A DNA stretch of 62,450 nucleotides from Acidisarcina polymorpha. GTDB lineage: Bacteria; Acidobacteriota; Terriglobia; Terriglobales; Acidobacteriaceae. Both the position numbers and the translations under genes were made by a program. The notes under the pieces were generated by a model that worked only from the letters and a program-made list of their open reading frames with translations, made no database searches and was not told the DNA's origin. Shown here in pieces: positions 17,653 to 25,710 of this stretch (positions within the stretch are counted from its first letter, which is position 1; every line of letters begins with the position of its first letter). The stretch is taken from positions 1 to 62,450 of the forward strand of contig NZ_CP030841.1 in assembly GCF_003330725.1 (NCBI RefSeq). The letters run 5' to 3'.

Positions 17653-19311
17653 ATGGGTTTATTGATAACAATCCTGTCGCTCCTGGCCGCTGTCATCGCG
17701 GTTACGCCAAGGGAACGGCAGTTGGATCTTCGGGTACGGTTCAAGGTCCTTGATTGGGCAATAGCCTCAATTGGCACGCTTGCTTTGATCGGACTCGAAT
17801 TCTACGAATTCTTGGAGACCCATTTCAGCTTTGTGCCTCCCGAGAAAAGCTGGCCGACCGGACTAACGTCCAAGAATGCCATTTACCTCATCTTTCTGGT
17901 CGTGGCCCTGGTGATCCCGCTTCGACTGCGTTTCGCAAAGCTCTCCAAGAGGCGGATGTCCATATTCCGTGAACTGATCGAAGAACTCTACTGGAATGGC
18001 AATTATGGCGAGCTTATCGCGCTGCTCCAGACCCACCTGAAAAGCCTGTTCCGGATATATCGAGACGATTTCCCGATTTCGCGCCTTCGTGCCAAAGTCT
18101 ATCCTTTGGCGTTTCCGCACTACGATCCTGCCGTGATCGAGGAGATCCTCAAGGCCGTCAATGGCCCATCGAAAACAAAACCGAGAAAGCGTCGAAATGA
18201 GTTTCAAGAGCGGTTGGCGTTCCGTTTCAAACGGATTGCGTGGCGACTGCTCAAACTATTGCCAGACGGCGGGACGGCCAAAGAGGATGCGACTGAATTG
18301 ATCCGGGGTATATTCTTCGCGCCGAAGTTTGTGACCGCTTTAAGCCAAACGCGGCCTTACCTAGGACTTGAAATCTTCACGGAGTTTAAGAACACGTTCG
18401 ACAGGACGGAGTTTATTGAACTCTTTATGCGGGAGCTTCTGAAAGACTCGCATAGCGTTCTTTTCCGTGAAATCAGGAACAACCAGAATATGTCGGGCAG
18501 AAGGTATCAGTTACCAGAGACGAACAGACTTCTGTTCTTTCTGTTGAAAGATCTAAATTTCGCCAAGGACGTAAACATCTATAAGCCTGTCGGCGATTTC
18601 ATGCTGACATATCTGGACGAATTGGCGGCGGGAACGACCAAAGACCCATACAACCGGCCTAGCGATAGCGAATATGAGCGGAACGGGGTATGGGAATCTC
18701 CGCTCTATATCGGTATTCTGTTCTTCGACATTATGGTGCGCGAGGCCCTTTTCAAAGGCATGGAGTGGCACATGTGGCTGTACTACATGCCTCTTGTGGT
18801 CAAAGAGATTGAGAAGAACTATAGCTTTGACGGGCTTGGGTCTGATCACGAACATTATCAATACCCGAGCCGGTACGCGCAGCTTCTATATCGAATCTTC
18901 AGGAATATGCGCGATTGGATATTGGGCGTCCAGGACGTACCGTCCGACCAAGCTAACGTGAAATTGAGACGAGCTGACGATGAGCATGAGAATGGGAATA
19001 TTCCGAAATCGAGCATCATCGCATTCTGTGAGAGCCTGTATACAGTTCTCGTTTCGGAGAGGATCGGAGAGAAAACGAAAGCCAGCCTCGCGGACATGGC
19101 GTTTGAGATTTATTTCGAGCTCAGAGCATCAGGCAAGTACGACAGCTATGCGGTTTCGATCCTCTTGGCGATGACACATGAAAAATCGTATGCGAAGCAG
19201 GCCCCTAAATATAGGGGGCTTCTGGCAAAGTTCTTTAAGGAGCAGAGGATCGAATATCGCTTGAAAAGGAAAGAAGAGCACGTGGACAGCGTTCAGGCCG
19301 CGCTGAAGTAG
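17653..19311 (+). CDS. membrane-anchored protein of unknown function in the defence-like cluster
   Basis: The 552-residue product has three hydrophobic segments at the N-terminus (about residues 2-18, 34-52 and 75-95). A long, charged, alpha-helical cytoplasmic part without recognised motifs follows. There is no clear ribosome binding site, but TATAAT lies 8 bases upstream of the ATG. An N-terminal membrane anchor with a large soluble part is a common layout for anti-phage effectors, and the gene is flanked by STAND-like genes and an IS. I do not recognise the family. Confidence 0.6.
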   Translation: MGLLITILSLLAAVIAVTPRERQLDLRVRFKVLDWAIASIGTLALIGLEFYEFLETHFSFVPPEKSWPTGLTSKNAIYLIFLVVALVIPLRLRFAKLSKRRMSIFRELIEELYWNGNYGELIALLQTHLKSLFRIYRDDFPISRLRAKVYPLAFPHYDPAVIEEILKAVNGPSKTKPRKRRNEFQERLAFRFKRIAWRLLKLLPDGGTAKEDATELIRGIFFAPKFVTALSQTRPYLGLEIFTEFKNTFDRTEFIELFMRELLKDSHSVLFREIRNNQNMSGRRYQLPETNRLLFFLLKDLNFAKDVNIYKPVGDFMLTYLDELAAGTTKDPYNRPSDSEYERNGVWESPLYIGILFFDIMVREALFKGMEWHMWLYYMPLVVKEIEKNYSFDGLGSDHEHYQYPSRYAQLLYRIFRNMRDWILGVQDVPSDQANVKLRRADDEHENGNIPKSSIIAFCESLYTVLVSERIGEKTKASLADMAFEIYFELRASGKYDSYAVSILLAMTHEKSYAKQAPKYRGLLAKFFKEQRIEYRLKRKEEHVDSVQAALK

Positions 19312-19368
19312 ATTGCGAGGCCATGGCCAAGTGATCCAGTATTTCGATATACCCAAGAGGTCGACGCA

Positions 19369-20179
19369 GGCATCGTCAACTTAACGGGTGTGAGAAGCTG
19401 AGGTGGTGAGCAGCGCCGAGCGGTATCATCGTCATCGTTTTCCGATCGAAGTCGTGGAGCACTGCATCTGGCTGTATTTCCGCTTCTGCCTGAGCTATCG
19501 CAATGTTGAAGAGATAATGGCGGTGCGCGGTGTCCGAGTGACGTATGAAACAGTTCGAGAATGGTGCCAGAAGTTCGGCGCCCTCTATGCGGCGCAGCTG
19601 CGAAAGCGTCGCTCTCGCATCGGTTCGAAGTGGCATCTCGGTGAGGTCTTCCTCAAGATGAATGGCGTTCAGCACTATCTGTGGCGGGCTGTGGACCAGA
19701 ACGGCGTCACCATTGACATCCTGATACAGCCGAAGCGGGATCGCTGGGCAGCGCTGCGCTTCTTTCGCAAGCTGCTGCGCGCCTCAGGAGGTGCTCCGCG
19801 CGTCATCATCACGGACAAACTCCGAAGCTATGCTGCAGCGAAGAGGCAGATCCTGCCCGAGGTAGAACACCGGCAGAGCCGCTATCTAAATAATCGATGT
19901 GAAAACTCCCATCAGCCCACACGCACTCGAGAAAAACAGATGAAGCGTTTTAAGAACCCTGAACAGGCACAACGTTTTCTTTCCAGCTTCGAATCGATCA
20001 ACGCTCTATTCCGCCTTCGCCGACATTTACTCTCAGCAGCTTGCTATCGACGTCGCCTCACCCATGCACTTCAACTCTGGCGTGCTACCGCCCTTGCGGT
20101 TGCACTTCCCTAATACATAGGCTTACAACAAGCCTTTGCCCGCTCAAGGCTGCACCGCGGCCGTTAAGTTGACGATGCC
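19369..20179 (+). mobile_element. intact IS6-type insertion sequence
   Basis: The element is 811 bases, bounded by perfect 19-base inverted repeats: GGCATCGTCAACTTAACGG at 19369-19387 and its reverse complement at 20161-20179. The 8-base flanks (TCGACGCA and CGCGGGCG) differ, so there is no target duplication. That fits arrival through recombination or cointegrate resolution, as is usual for IS6. Its right end cuts a tyrosine recombinase gene. Confidence 0.9.
19403..20113 (+). CDS. IS6-family transposase
   Basis: The 236-residue DDE transposase starts at GTG. A zinc/HTH-like N-terminus (HRHRFPIEVVEHCIWLYFRF, YRNVEEIMAVRGVRVTYETV) is followed by the catalytic D in FLKMNGVQHYLWRAVDQNGV, D in VIITDKLRSYAAAK and E in NRCENSHQPTRTRE. 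Note that the first position reads KMNG where IS26 has DETY, so the acidic residue must come from a neighbour (AVDQ) or be missing. The length is normal for IS6. It is the only intact transposase in the window. Confidence 0.85.
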   Translation: MVSSAERYHRHRFPIEVVEHCIWLYFRFCLSYRNVEEIMAVRGVRVTYETVREWCQKFGALYAAQLRKRRSRIGSKWHLGEVFLKMNGVQHYLWRAVDQNGVTIDILIQPKRDRWAALRFFRKLLRASGGAPRVIITDKLRSYAAAKRQILPEVEHRQSRYLNNRCENSHQPTRTREKQMKRFKNPEQAQRFLSSFESINALFRLRRHLLSAACYRRRLTHALQLWRATALAVALP

Positions 20180-20540
20180 CGCGGGCGAGCTTACGGATCG
20201 GCGAGAGCCGGAGGTTGACGGTCGAGGCGGAGAGCCCCTGATCGAGGAGTGACGACCGGTACTGCTGAACCAAAGCTTTTGTAAAGGCCGGCCCCGCCCC
20301 GAAGATCCGGATCCAGGTGAAGAAGGCCCTAAGACCGGTCGTATAAGACCGCCGGGAGTGCTCCGAGGTCACGCCATTGACGACCAGATCGATGAGGAAG
20401 GCCTCCGAGGGCCGGTTCCCAGGCGGTTGAAGCTCGATCTCACGTTCTGGGGTCATCCAGGAGAGAATAGCAAGATAATGGGGATTATCGGGTGCAATAG
20501 TTGCCGCTAATTCATGTTGTCGTGCGGATTCCGTGCGCAC
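20180..20540 (-). pseudogene. tyrosine recombinase, N-terminal fragment
   Basis: The minus frame from 20540 shows a SAM-like core-binding domain: SEAFLIDLVVNGVTSEHSRR, SYTTGLRAFFTWI, then ALVQQYRSSLLDQGLSASTV and NLRLSPIRKLA. It ends at the IS6 right end, so the catalytic domain is gone. Middle and C-terminal pieces of a matching integrase lie far to the left (7811-8030, 2477-2640) on the same strand. Confidence 0.8.
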
Positions 20541-20599
20541 TCATGGTGTATTATGGTTCTCAGTTGAAGAGCGGCTAATTCCCTCTTCCTTAATCGCTT

Positions 20600-21190
20600 A
20601 TGCCCTTCCCGCGCAGCTGGCTCCCGCGAATCCGCTCGATCGTCGCAGCAGTCGAAGACTGGCCCGCAGAGCACTTGGATCGCGAGGCGATTGCTCAAGT
20701 CTTCGCCCTCAAGCGCCGTGCCACCCTCTCACTAATGAAAGAGATCGGCCCGATTCGGCTCCGTACCGGTCGTTGGATTCTGCCACGCGAGAAGCTCATC
20801 GCCTTCCTCCAAGCCCAGGCGAAGGAGACGGAGGTCGAGCTGGCCCGCAAAGAACGCTTTACCCAGTCCTTGCTCGCTGCCGACGCTTCCCTGCTCCGCC
20901 GTCCGAGCATTTTGCTCGCGCCACGGACGCTGTCTTCTGAGCAACGGGAGGCCTATGCCGTCGGGCTGCCGGAAAGCGTGACCCTCGAGCTGGGTTCCCC
21001 AAACCAGCTTGTCGTCGAGTTCGCCACCATCGAGGAGCTCGCCGAACGCCTGCTCGCAACCGGAATCGCCCTCAACAACCGGTTTTCCCTCTACCAGGAT
21101 CTGTTCGCACCTCAATCCCAAGCTGCCCATGACGAGGACCAAGCCGAGCGCGAGGATGCCGAGTGGTTGAGAAATTGGAGGCCGGATTAG
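20600..21190 (+). CDS. HTH-type protein associated with the integrase
   Basis: The 196-residue product has an N-terminal helix-turn-helix-like region (LDREAIAQVFALKRRATLSL, then GRWILPREKLIAFLQ) and a soluble C-terminal half. It is divergent from the integrase fragment across a 60-base gap that probably holds promoters for both. Small HTH genes beside tyrosine recombinases are common in Acidobacteriota, possibly as excision or regulatory partners; that role is inference. Confidence 0.55.
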   Translation: MPFPRSWLPRIRSIVAAVEDWPAEHLDREAIAQVFALKRRATLSLMKEIGPIRLRTGRWILPREKLIAFLQAQAKETEVELARKERFTQSLLAADASLLRRPSILLAPRTLSSEQREAYAVGLPESVTLELGSPNQLVVEFATIEELAERLLATGIALNNRFSLYQDLFAPQSQAAHDEDQAEREDAEWLRNWRPD

Positions 21191-21770
21191 GGCCATCGAC
21201 CCTTCGACGCAGTCTTCCCTGCCCCTCCTCGACACCAGTACCGCGGCTGGCGCCGCAGCGCTGCAGCGGGCCGATCCTGAAGGCTTCGCCTATCTCCAGA
21301 CGCATACCGTGCCGATCGTCACCCTCGATGGGCCGACCTTCCAATGCGCGTTCGGTCGGGAGATTTCTGCCAATCCCGTCAACACCAACATCATCATGCT
21401 CAATTCAACGAAACTGTTGTCGCCCGAGCTGAAAGCCTCGGAGATCTCACACGAGCTGATCCACGTTGAGCATCGCGACAAGAACACAAAGTACGGCCAG
21501 CACTACTGGTTACGACATCTTTTGTGGATGAGCGAGGAGGGGCGAAGCCCACCTCCAAAGTTTAACAACTGCCAAAACTCTCCGTGCTCCATACCCGTAC
21601 AGCGTTGCCAGCGATTATCTGACCTTCATCTACACCCTGCCTCTGTATTACCTCGTGCTAGGCCTGGCTTCCCTGGGGCTCTTCAAGCTAGATCATCAGC
21701 CGAAGGTTCTCAACTGCGTAGCAAACCCAGGCCAGCTTTGCCCCCGTCACAGAAAATGCCCAATTTGGGC
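21191..21770 (+). pseudogene. remnant of a peptidase-like protein with a HExxH-type motif
   Basis: From 21201 the frame reads ALQRADPEGFAYLQTHTVPI, NTNIIMLNSTKLL and SEISHELIHVEHRDKN, the last containing HELIH, a zinc-protease-like HExxH. No normal start codon lies in frame before 21309 (GTG). Near 21580 the meaning shifts to another frame (DYLTFIYTLPLYYLVLGLAS, a likely transmembrane stretch). The gene is decayed at both ends. Confidence 0.4.
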
Positions 21771-21802
21771 GTTTATTCCTGTCGCCAGCATGGACACGAA
21801 AG

Positions 21803-21847
21803 CGATAAATTCCGGTGAAAGCGCGAGAGAGGCAGAGCCTCTTTCGC
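21803..21847. repeat. 45-bp dispersed repeat with hairpin, copy 1
   Basis: This block matches 29433-29477 with three differences. Within it GCGAGAGAGG (21823-21832) pairs with CCTCTTTCGC (21838-21847) around the loop CAGAG. One of the differences falls in the stem but keeps it paired (G-C here, G-U in the other copy). Possible roles are a terminator, a REP-like element or an IS end. Confidence 0.6.
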
Positions 21848-21850
21848 CCC

Positions 21851-22153
21851 TCAAGATGCCATCCTTCTTGTTTGCTCAGTGTTATTTCCTTCAAACTCCG
21901 GCTCTCCGTCGGAAGACTTGAACGAGCTTTCCCGGCGGGCGTTCTGCCAATGCCGGCGAACAGCCGCCTTGTATACCTCCTCCCATGGGATAGGCAGACA
22001 CTCGTGGGTATCCAACAATTCAATACAGAGACCTACAGGAAGAACGCTAACCTTCACTGGATGAACTTGTTCGCCAAGCGATAGTCCCGGCTCGGGACCG
22101 AACACATCAGAGCTCCAACGTGCCAACCCCTTTTGCGGAAGCGCTGCTGCCAT
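21851..22153 (-). CDS. small protein of unknown function
   Basis: A frame is open from 22225, but the ATG at 22153 follows a good GAGGTG and gives 100 residues (MAAALPQKGLARWSSDVFGP onward). The middle (PVKVSVLPVGLCIELLDTHE) looks beta-rich and the tail is polar. No family is recognised. It ends just after the hairpin repeat copy, which may serve as its terminator. Confidence 0.4.
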   Translation of the reverse strand: MAAALPQKGLARWSSDVFGPEPGLSLGEQVHPVKVSVLPVGLCIELLDTHECLPIPWEEVYKAAVRRHWQNARRESSFKSSDGEPEFEGNNTEQTRRMAS

Positions 22154-22227
22154 TGTGAAACACCTCTTTCCCAAAGGTTGTTGAACAAAACCGAAGAGCA
22201 ACCTTTCCAACGAACTACAAGTCATCT

Positions 22228-22259
22228 CATCTCGGTGGGATAATTATCCCACCGAGATG
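22228..22259. promoter_or_regulatory. perfect 32-bp palindrome
   Basis: CATCTCGGTGGGATAA is followed immediately by its exact reverse complement, with no spacer. It lies between the end of the minus-strand operon (22375) and the start of the minus gene at 22153. It could be an operator for a dimeric repressor or a cruciform signal. The absence of a loop and T-tract makes a simple terminator less likely. Confidence 0.6.
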
Positions 22260-22374
22260 CAAATGGCCACTACGCTCTACCTGAGGCGGATGCTTTTTAT
22301 CAAAAAACATTTTCTTCGCATGAGTTGCCTACCTCAACTCAAACGGAAAAATCGACGCCACTCATGCACCGAAA

Positions 22375-22719
22375 TCATTTCTTCTTCTTCTTTCCGTACT
22401 CCAACACCGCGCTGTTCACCATTGCGTTCATCGATGTCCCGCGCGCCGCTGCTATCTGCTTGAGCCGCCGATGCAAAGCGGCTGGCAGCTCGATCGTCGT
22501 TTGAGCAAGGCTCCGTATGTCGGATGTCAGCTCAAGAACGGGTATCGTCGTCAAATCCACTGATTTCAAAATAAGCACCACCAGCTCCGCGAGTTCGCCA
22601 TAGCGGCGAATCCGATCACGCAGCTGCATGTCCGCCTCAGCGATCAACCGGGGACGTAAGGCAACCGTTTCCTTACCTGAAGATCTTCCCGTTCCCTGCC
22701 TTCCGCTATCCCACGTCAT
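22375..22719 (-). CDS. ribbon-helix-helix-like DNA-binding protein
   Basis: The 114-residue product ends in a typical RHH unit (TTIELPAALHRRLKQIAAAR, then GTSMNAMVNSAVLEYGKK). Its first half carries a second, weaker strand-helix-helix (ALRPRLIAEADMQLRDRIRR, LVVLILKSVDLTTIPVLEL). The protein at 24628-25074 has the same two-part layout. The ATG overlaps the stop of the 205-aa gene by four bases, making it the last gene of a coupled operon. It may regulate the operon or act as an antitoxin-like repressor. Confidence 0.55.
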   Translation of the reverse strand: MTWDSGRQGTGRSSGKETVALRPRLIAEADMQLRDRIRRYGELAELVVLILKSVDLTTIPVLELTSDIRSLAQTTIELPAALHRRLKQIAAARGTSMNAMVNSAVLEYGKKKKK

Positions 22720-23333
22720 ACCAAACGCTCTCGCTCTGAATCTACCGTTCCCCTCGGACTCGCCTTAAACTCCACCACTCGACGCCCTCTCGAATCTGTC
22801 GCTTGTCTCAAATACTCGGCCCGGATACTATGAACCCGCTCATAAATCCCAACAAGTCTCTGGCATATCAGGATATACGCCGCGCAGGCCTCTGCAAGGT
22901 AAGACCCCACACGGCGTCTACCATACCCTATGGTTCGACCAAGCCCTTGGCCGACGATCGCGCTCTTGATCTTGTTCGCGTCCCGCCGCATCAACTCCCC
23001 GGCTTCCGCCGCACTCTCCGGGTCCAACGCCTCTGCTTGCGATGCCATCGCCATCATCACGTCTACGTTATGACGCATCCGGGCCAAACCTGATGTCCCG
23101 CCGATCAGACGAAGTTTTTCACTTTCAGATAGAGTTTGCACGGTTTCTTGCGGACGTAGGTACTCTCGCGAGAGAGCATCTATTCCATCCACGTCCACAT
23201 CCTGCAAGCTCTCCATCAACGCCCGCCACGACATCGACGAGTACCTCGCCAGGCTCATTCGCGTAATCACGAATCCCATCGACAGAATACCGAGGATTAG
23301 TACACAGACCGCCAACAGAATCATGACCCGCAC
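22716..23333 (-). CDS. single-span membrane protein of unknown function
   Basis: The 205-residue product starts at GTG directly after the previous stop; an ATG three codons on is equally possible. One N-terminal transmembrane helix (MILLAVCVLILGILSMGFVI) is followed by a helical cytoplasmic or periplasmic part ending in a basic tail. No family is recognised. It is the third gene in the operon 24353 to 22375. Confidence 0.5.
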   Translation of the reverse strand: MRVMILLAVCVLILGILSMGFVITRMSLARYSSMSWRALMESLQDVDVDGIDALSREYLRPQETVQTLSESEKLRLIGGTSGLARMRHNVDVMMAMASQAEALDPESAAEAGELMRRDANKIKSAIVGQGLGRTIGYGRRRVGSYLAEACAAYILICQRLVGIYERVHSIRAEYLRQATDSRGRRVVEFKASPRGTVDSERERLV

Positions 23334-24091
23334 TCAGACCCGCTTCCCATAAAGTAGCCGTTCACGCAACTCGCTGGCGCGATCCTCGATCTCCTGTCTT
23401 GTAAACGACGGTTCGACTGTTGGCCGCGCGAATGTCACCGTCCAGTACAGCAAGGTTCCGAGGTACAAAAATTTGCCGATGTGGTCAAAGATCACCATGT
23501 CGTGCGGCCATCCCATCGCCAATTGCGCGATCTGCCCCGCCAGGACAACAAGCGCCCACACTGTCAGCCCTTGTCCAATAGCGATCGCTTCCCTTCTCCA
23601 CGGCCGCCGCTGACGATTCAGCACCAGCGCCATGGCCAGAAAGATCTCACATGTCACCATCGACATGAAAATGTCGGCACGAATCGACCAGAGATACAGT
23701 CCCGACTCGTTCGGCGGCGAAATAGCTTGCGCCACAATGGCGGCCGCAACCATTCCAGCGCCCGCGAACAAAAACGATTCTCGCAAGCCCCGCTTAAACC
23801 AGACCCCTGCCGATCGTGTAAGGACCGTCGCGAGCTCAACAAGAATACCCACCTGCAATAAGTAGTCGCCGCCGGCAAACACCCAATATGCTCGCGCATA
23901 CACCGAGCCGCCCCAACTTCGATGGGTATAGTACAAGGCGATCGTTCCGACCAACTGATACAACACGCGCGCCGTAAAGACGCGAAACGTCCACGCCCCC
24001 CGCGCACTAGCAGCGTCGCCAAAAGCACTGCATGGCCCACGAAACCCGCTACCCACAATGCGTAATCAAGCGTCCCTAGTCCGCTCTCCAC
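23334..24091 (-). CDS. multi-span membrane protein, frameshifted at a six-base C run
   Basis: Reading from a GTG at 24091 gives LDYALWVAGFVGHAVLLATL. The frame must shift at CCCCCC 23996-24001 to continue as VFTARVLYQLVGTIALYYTH and on to the stop at 23334. Six or seven transmembrane helices and a charged C-terminus are predicted by eye (WVFAGGDYLLQVGILVELAT, GKFLYLGTLLYWTVTF). The shift lies in a homopolymer, so either phase variation or a sequencing error is possible. Similar membrane proteins are frequent in Acidobacteriota without assigned function. Confidence 0.6.
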
Positions 24092-24122
24092 TCCCTCTTC
24101 GCGGCCCCCGACTTCACAACAT

Positions 24123-24353
24123 TCACAATCCGAACACCGACATCGCAACCCGTAGCCAGGTCATAATCTCATCTGTCGTACTCACCTCACTGCCCTTAGT
24201 CACCTGGCTGGCGCCCCTACCGGGTCTTGGGTTTGTACCCCCTACGGCGGCCGGCTTCACCACATTCGCAGCAGACAAATAAGGCGAGGCCGCGAGACAC
24301 AACATCGAGACGAACGCTGCTTTCCGCATGAACGGGCCAATACTGCTTCGCAT
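24123..24353 (-). CDS. small exported protein opening the membrane-protein operon
   Basis: The 76-residue product starts at ATG 24353, seven bases after GGGAG. A signal-like segment (MRKAAFVSMLCLAASPYLSA, from residue 9) is followed by a Gly/Pro-rich linker and a short hydrophobic C-terminus. The next gene starts about 30 bases downstream. Function unknown. Confidence 0.5.
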   Translation of the reverse strand: MRSSIGPFMRKAAFVSMLCLAASPYLSAANVVKPAAVGGTNPRPGRGASQVTKGSEVSTTDEIMTWLRVAMSVFGL

Positions 24354-24627
24354 CGCACAGCTCCCAGACCATAAAATTAGGGTCGAATAAAAGCTTAATC
24401 CCGTTCATTTCTGCTCTCAAACCAATTATTTGAACGAGGTAACTCCTCAAAAGTAATCCGAGAGACCAACGCTGCGGCCTCGAAAGTAACCACAGGGTAC
24501 CAAATAAACCGCCGCAGTCAAGACCTCCAGCCCCAAACAACCAAAAGCCCCTTCTTTCAAGGGATTTCCCGGGATATGCTAGTGCGGAGCCTAAACATGC
24601 CACTGGCTAACAAAAGGAAAGGGCGCA

Positions 24628-25074
24628 TTGGCGGGCAAACTCGGTCCCTTGACAGTCAAAAAAATCACCAAGAATGTAAATCGCGACGGACAGCGCTGGA
24701 CTCCGAAAAGCAGAGCGTTGATCTTGAGACTTCCCCAAGGGTTAAAAGACGAACTCATCGAGCAGGGTCACGCCCGGGGAGACATGGCCAGAGTTATCAT
24801 TTTCGCTCTACGCAATGTTGACCTCGATTCCATCCCTTTTCATTCCACCAAGAATGCCACTGAACTCACCCTCTCTCCCCCCCAGCAGATCTACATAGGC
24901 GCGACGGCACGAGCTGCGATCAAGCAGGCCGCCGACGAGCACGATATGAGCGTTAATTTGCTCATGATCGACATTCTGACGGCGTTCTTCCGTGTGCTGA
25001 AACGCGATAAGAAGCTTCGCGATGAGCTGAAGATTCACTTGCGAGCCACACGGGGATTACCCATCGAAGACTAA
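24628..25074 (+). CDS. double ribbon-helix-helix-like regulator
   Basis: The 148-residue product starts at TTG after AAAGGAAAGGG; no better in-frame start is present. It contains two strand-helix-helix units: ALILRLPQGLKDELIEQGHA with ARVIIFALRNVDL, and IGATARAAIKQAADEHDMSV with LLMIDILTAFF. These align in order with those of the 22375-22719 protein, including the conserved NVDL(D/T)(S/T)IP linker. It faces away from the membrane operon, across 274 bases, and may control it. Confidence 0.55.
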   Translation: MAGKLGPLTVKKITKNVNRDGQRWTPKSRALILRLPQGLKDELIEQGHARGDMARVIIFALRNVDLDSIPFHSTKNATELTLSPPQQIYIGATARAAIKQAADEHDMSVNLLMIDILTAFFRVLKRDKKLRDELKIHLRATRGLPIED

Positions 25075-25356
25075 AGTCTCGCCCTAAGGCTAAACAACAG
25101 CAAAGCAAGAGAAGGCGGGGGAGCCCTACCCCCTGTCTCCAGCCGGGCACAAAACCACCGTCCCCCGCCAGCCCCTCTGCGGGAGAACCCCGCAAAACCC
25201 CGAAAGACACCCCCCCCGCCCTTATGTTTGCCCCAGGATCATCCCGTGAGCGGTCTGGCGGGCGACCCACCACTCCCTACCGAAAACCCTCTGCTTTGAT
25301 CTCGGCGCGATTTAGGGCAGATCCTCTCCGGGGACCATGTAATGAGTGGCAAGCAA
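25075..25356. other. intergenic, GC-rich hairpin, no gene seen
   Basis: GGCGGGGGA near 25114 and TCCCCCGCC at 25161-25169 could form a long-range stem and act as a terminator for the regulator at 24628. A run of eight C at about 25211 follows. No credible coding frame is seen. Confidence 0.4.
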
Positions 25357-25710
25357 GCTATGTGGCTAGCCATCCGATTTGCCGTTTACTAGCGCGGCTA
25401 GCTTGCTATATCGCTAGCCGGATGGCCAGCAATGATGCTAGCACCTCTTTGAGCTATCCAGATAGTCCGCTATGCGGCTAGCCGCATAAGCCGTATGGCC
25501 ATATTTAGGAGCGCGAGATTAAGAACAAAAAAACATAAAAAAGTGGCGAGGCTATGTGGCTAGCCATTCGACATGCTGTTTACTGGTTTGGCTATCCTGC
25601 TACATTGCTAGTCCGATTGCCTGCAATGATGCTAGCTTCTATTCAGGCTATCGAGATAATATGGCTATGCGGCTAGCCACATAGCCATATAGCCACATTA
25701 GGAGCGCGAG
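25357..25710. repeat. tandem ~165-bp duplication rich in GCTAGC, candidate partition site
   Basis: Copy A (25357-25520) and copy B (25551-25713) align along their length with a 194-base period: both run GCTATGTGGCTAGCCAT, then TGTTTACT-like, CAATGATGCTAGC, GCTATGCGGCTAGCC, and end TTAGGAGCGCGAGAT. Many GGCTAGCC palindromes and GCTAT half-sites lie at intervals. Copy B supplies the ribosome binding site and ATG of the next gene; copy A has the same site with ATG changed to ATT at 25518. The density of palindromes next to parA suggests a centromere and/or operator bound by the small protein at 25711. Confidence 0.7.

Noticed and set aside
25357-25710. CRISPR array
   Set aside because: The repeats are short palindromic GCTAGC words at irregular spacing within two long tandem copies, without constant repeat-spacer units and without cas genes.
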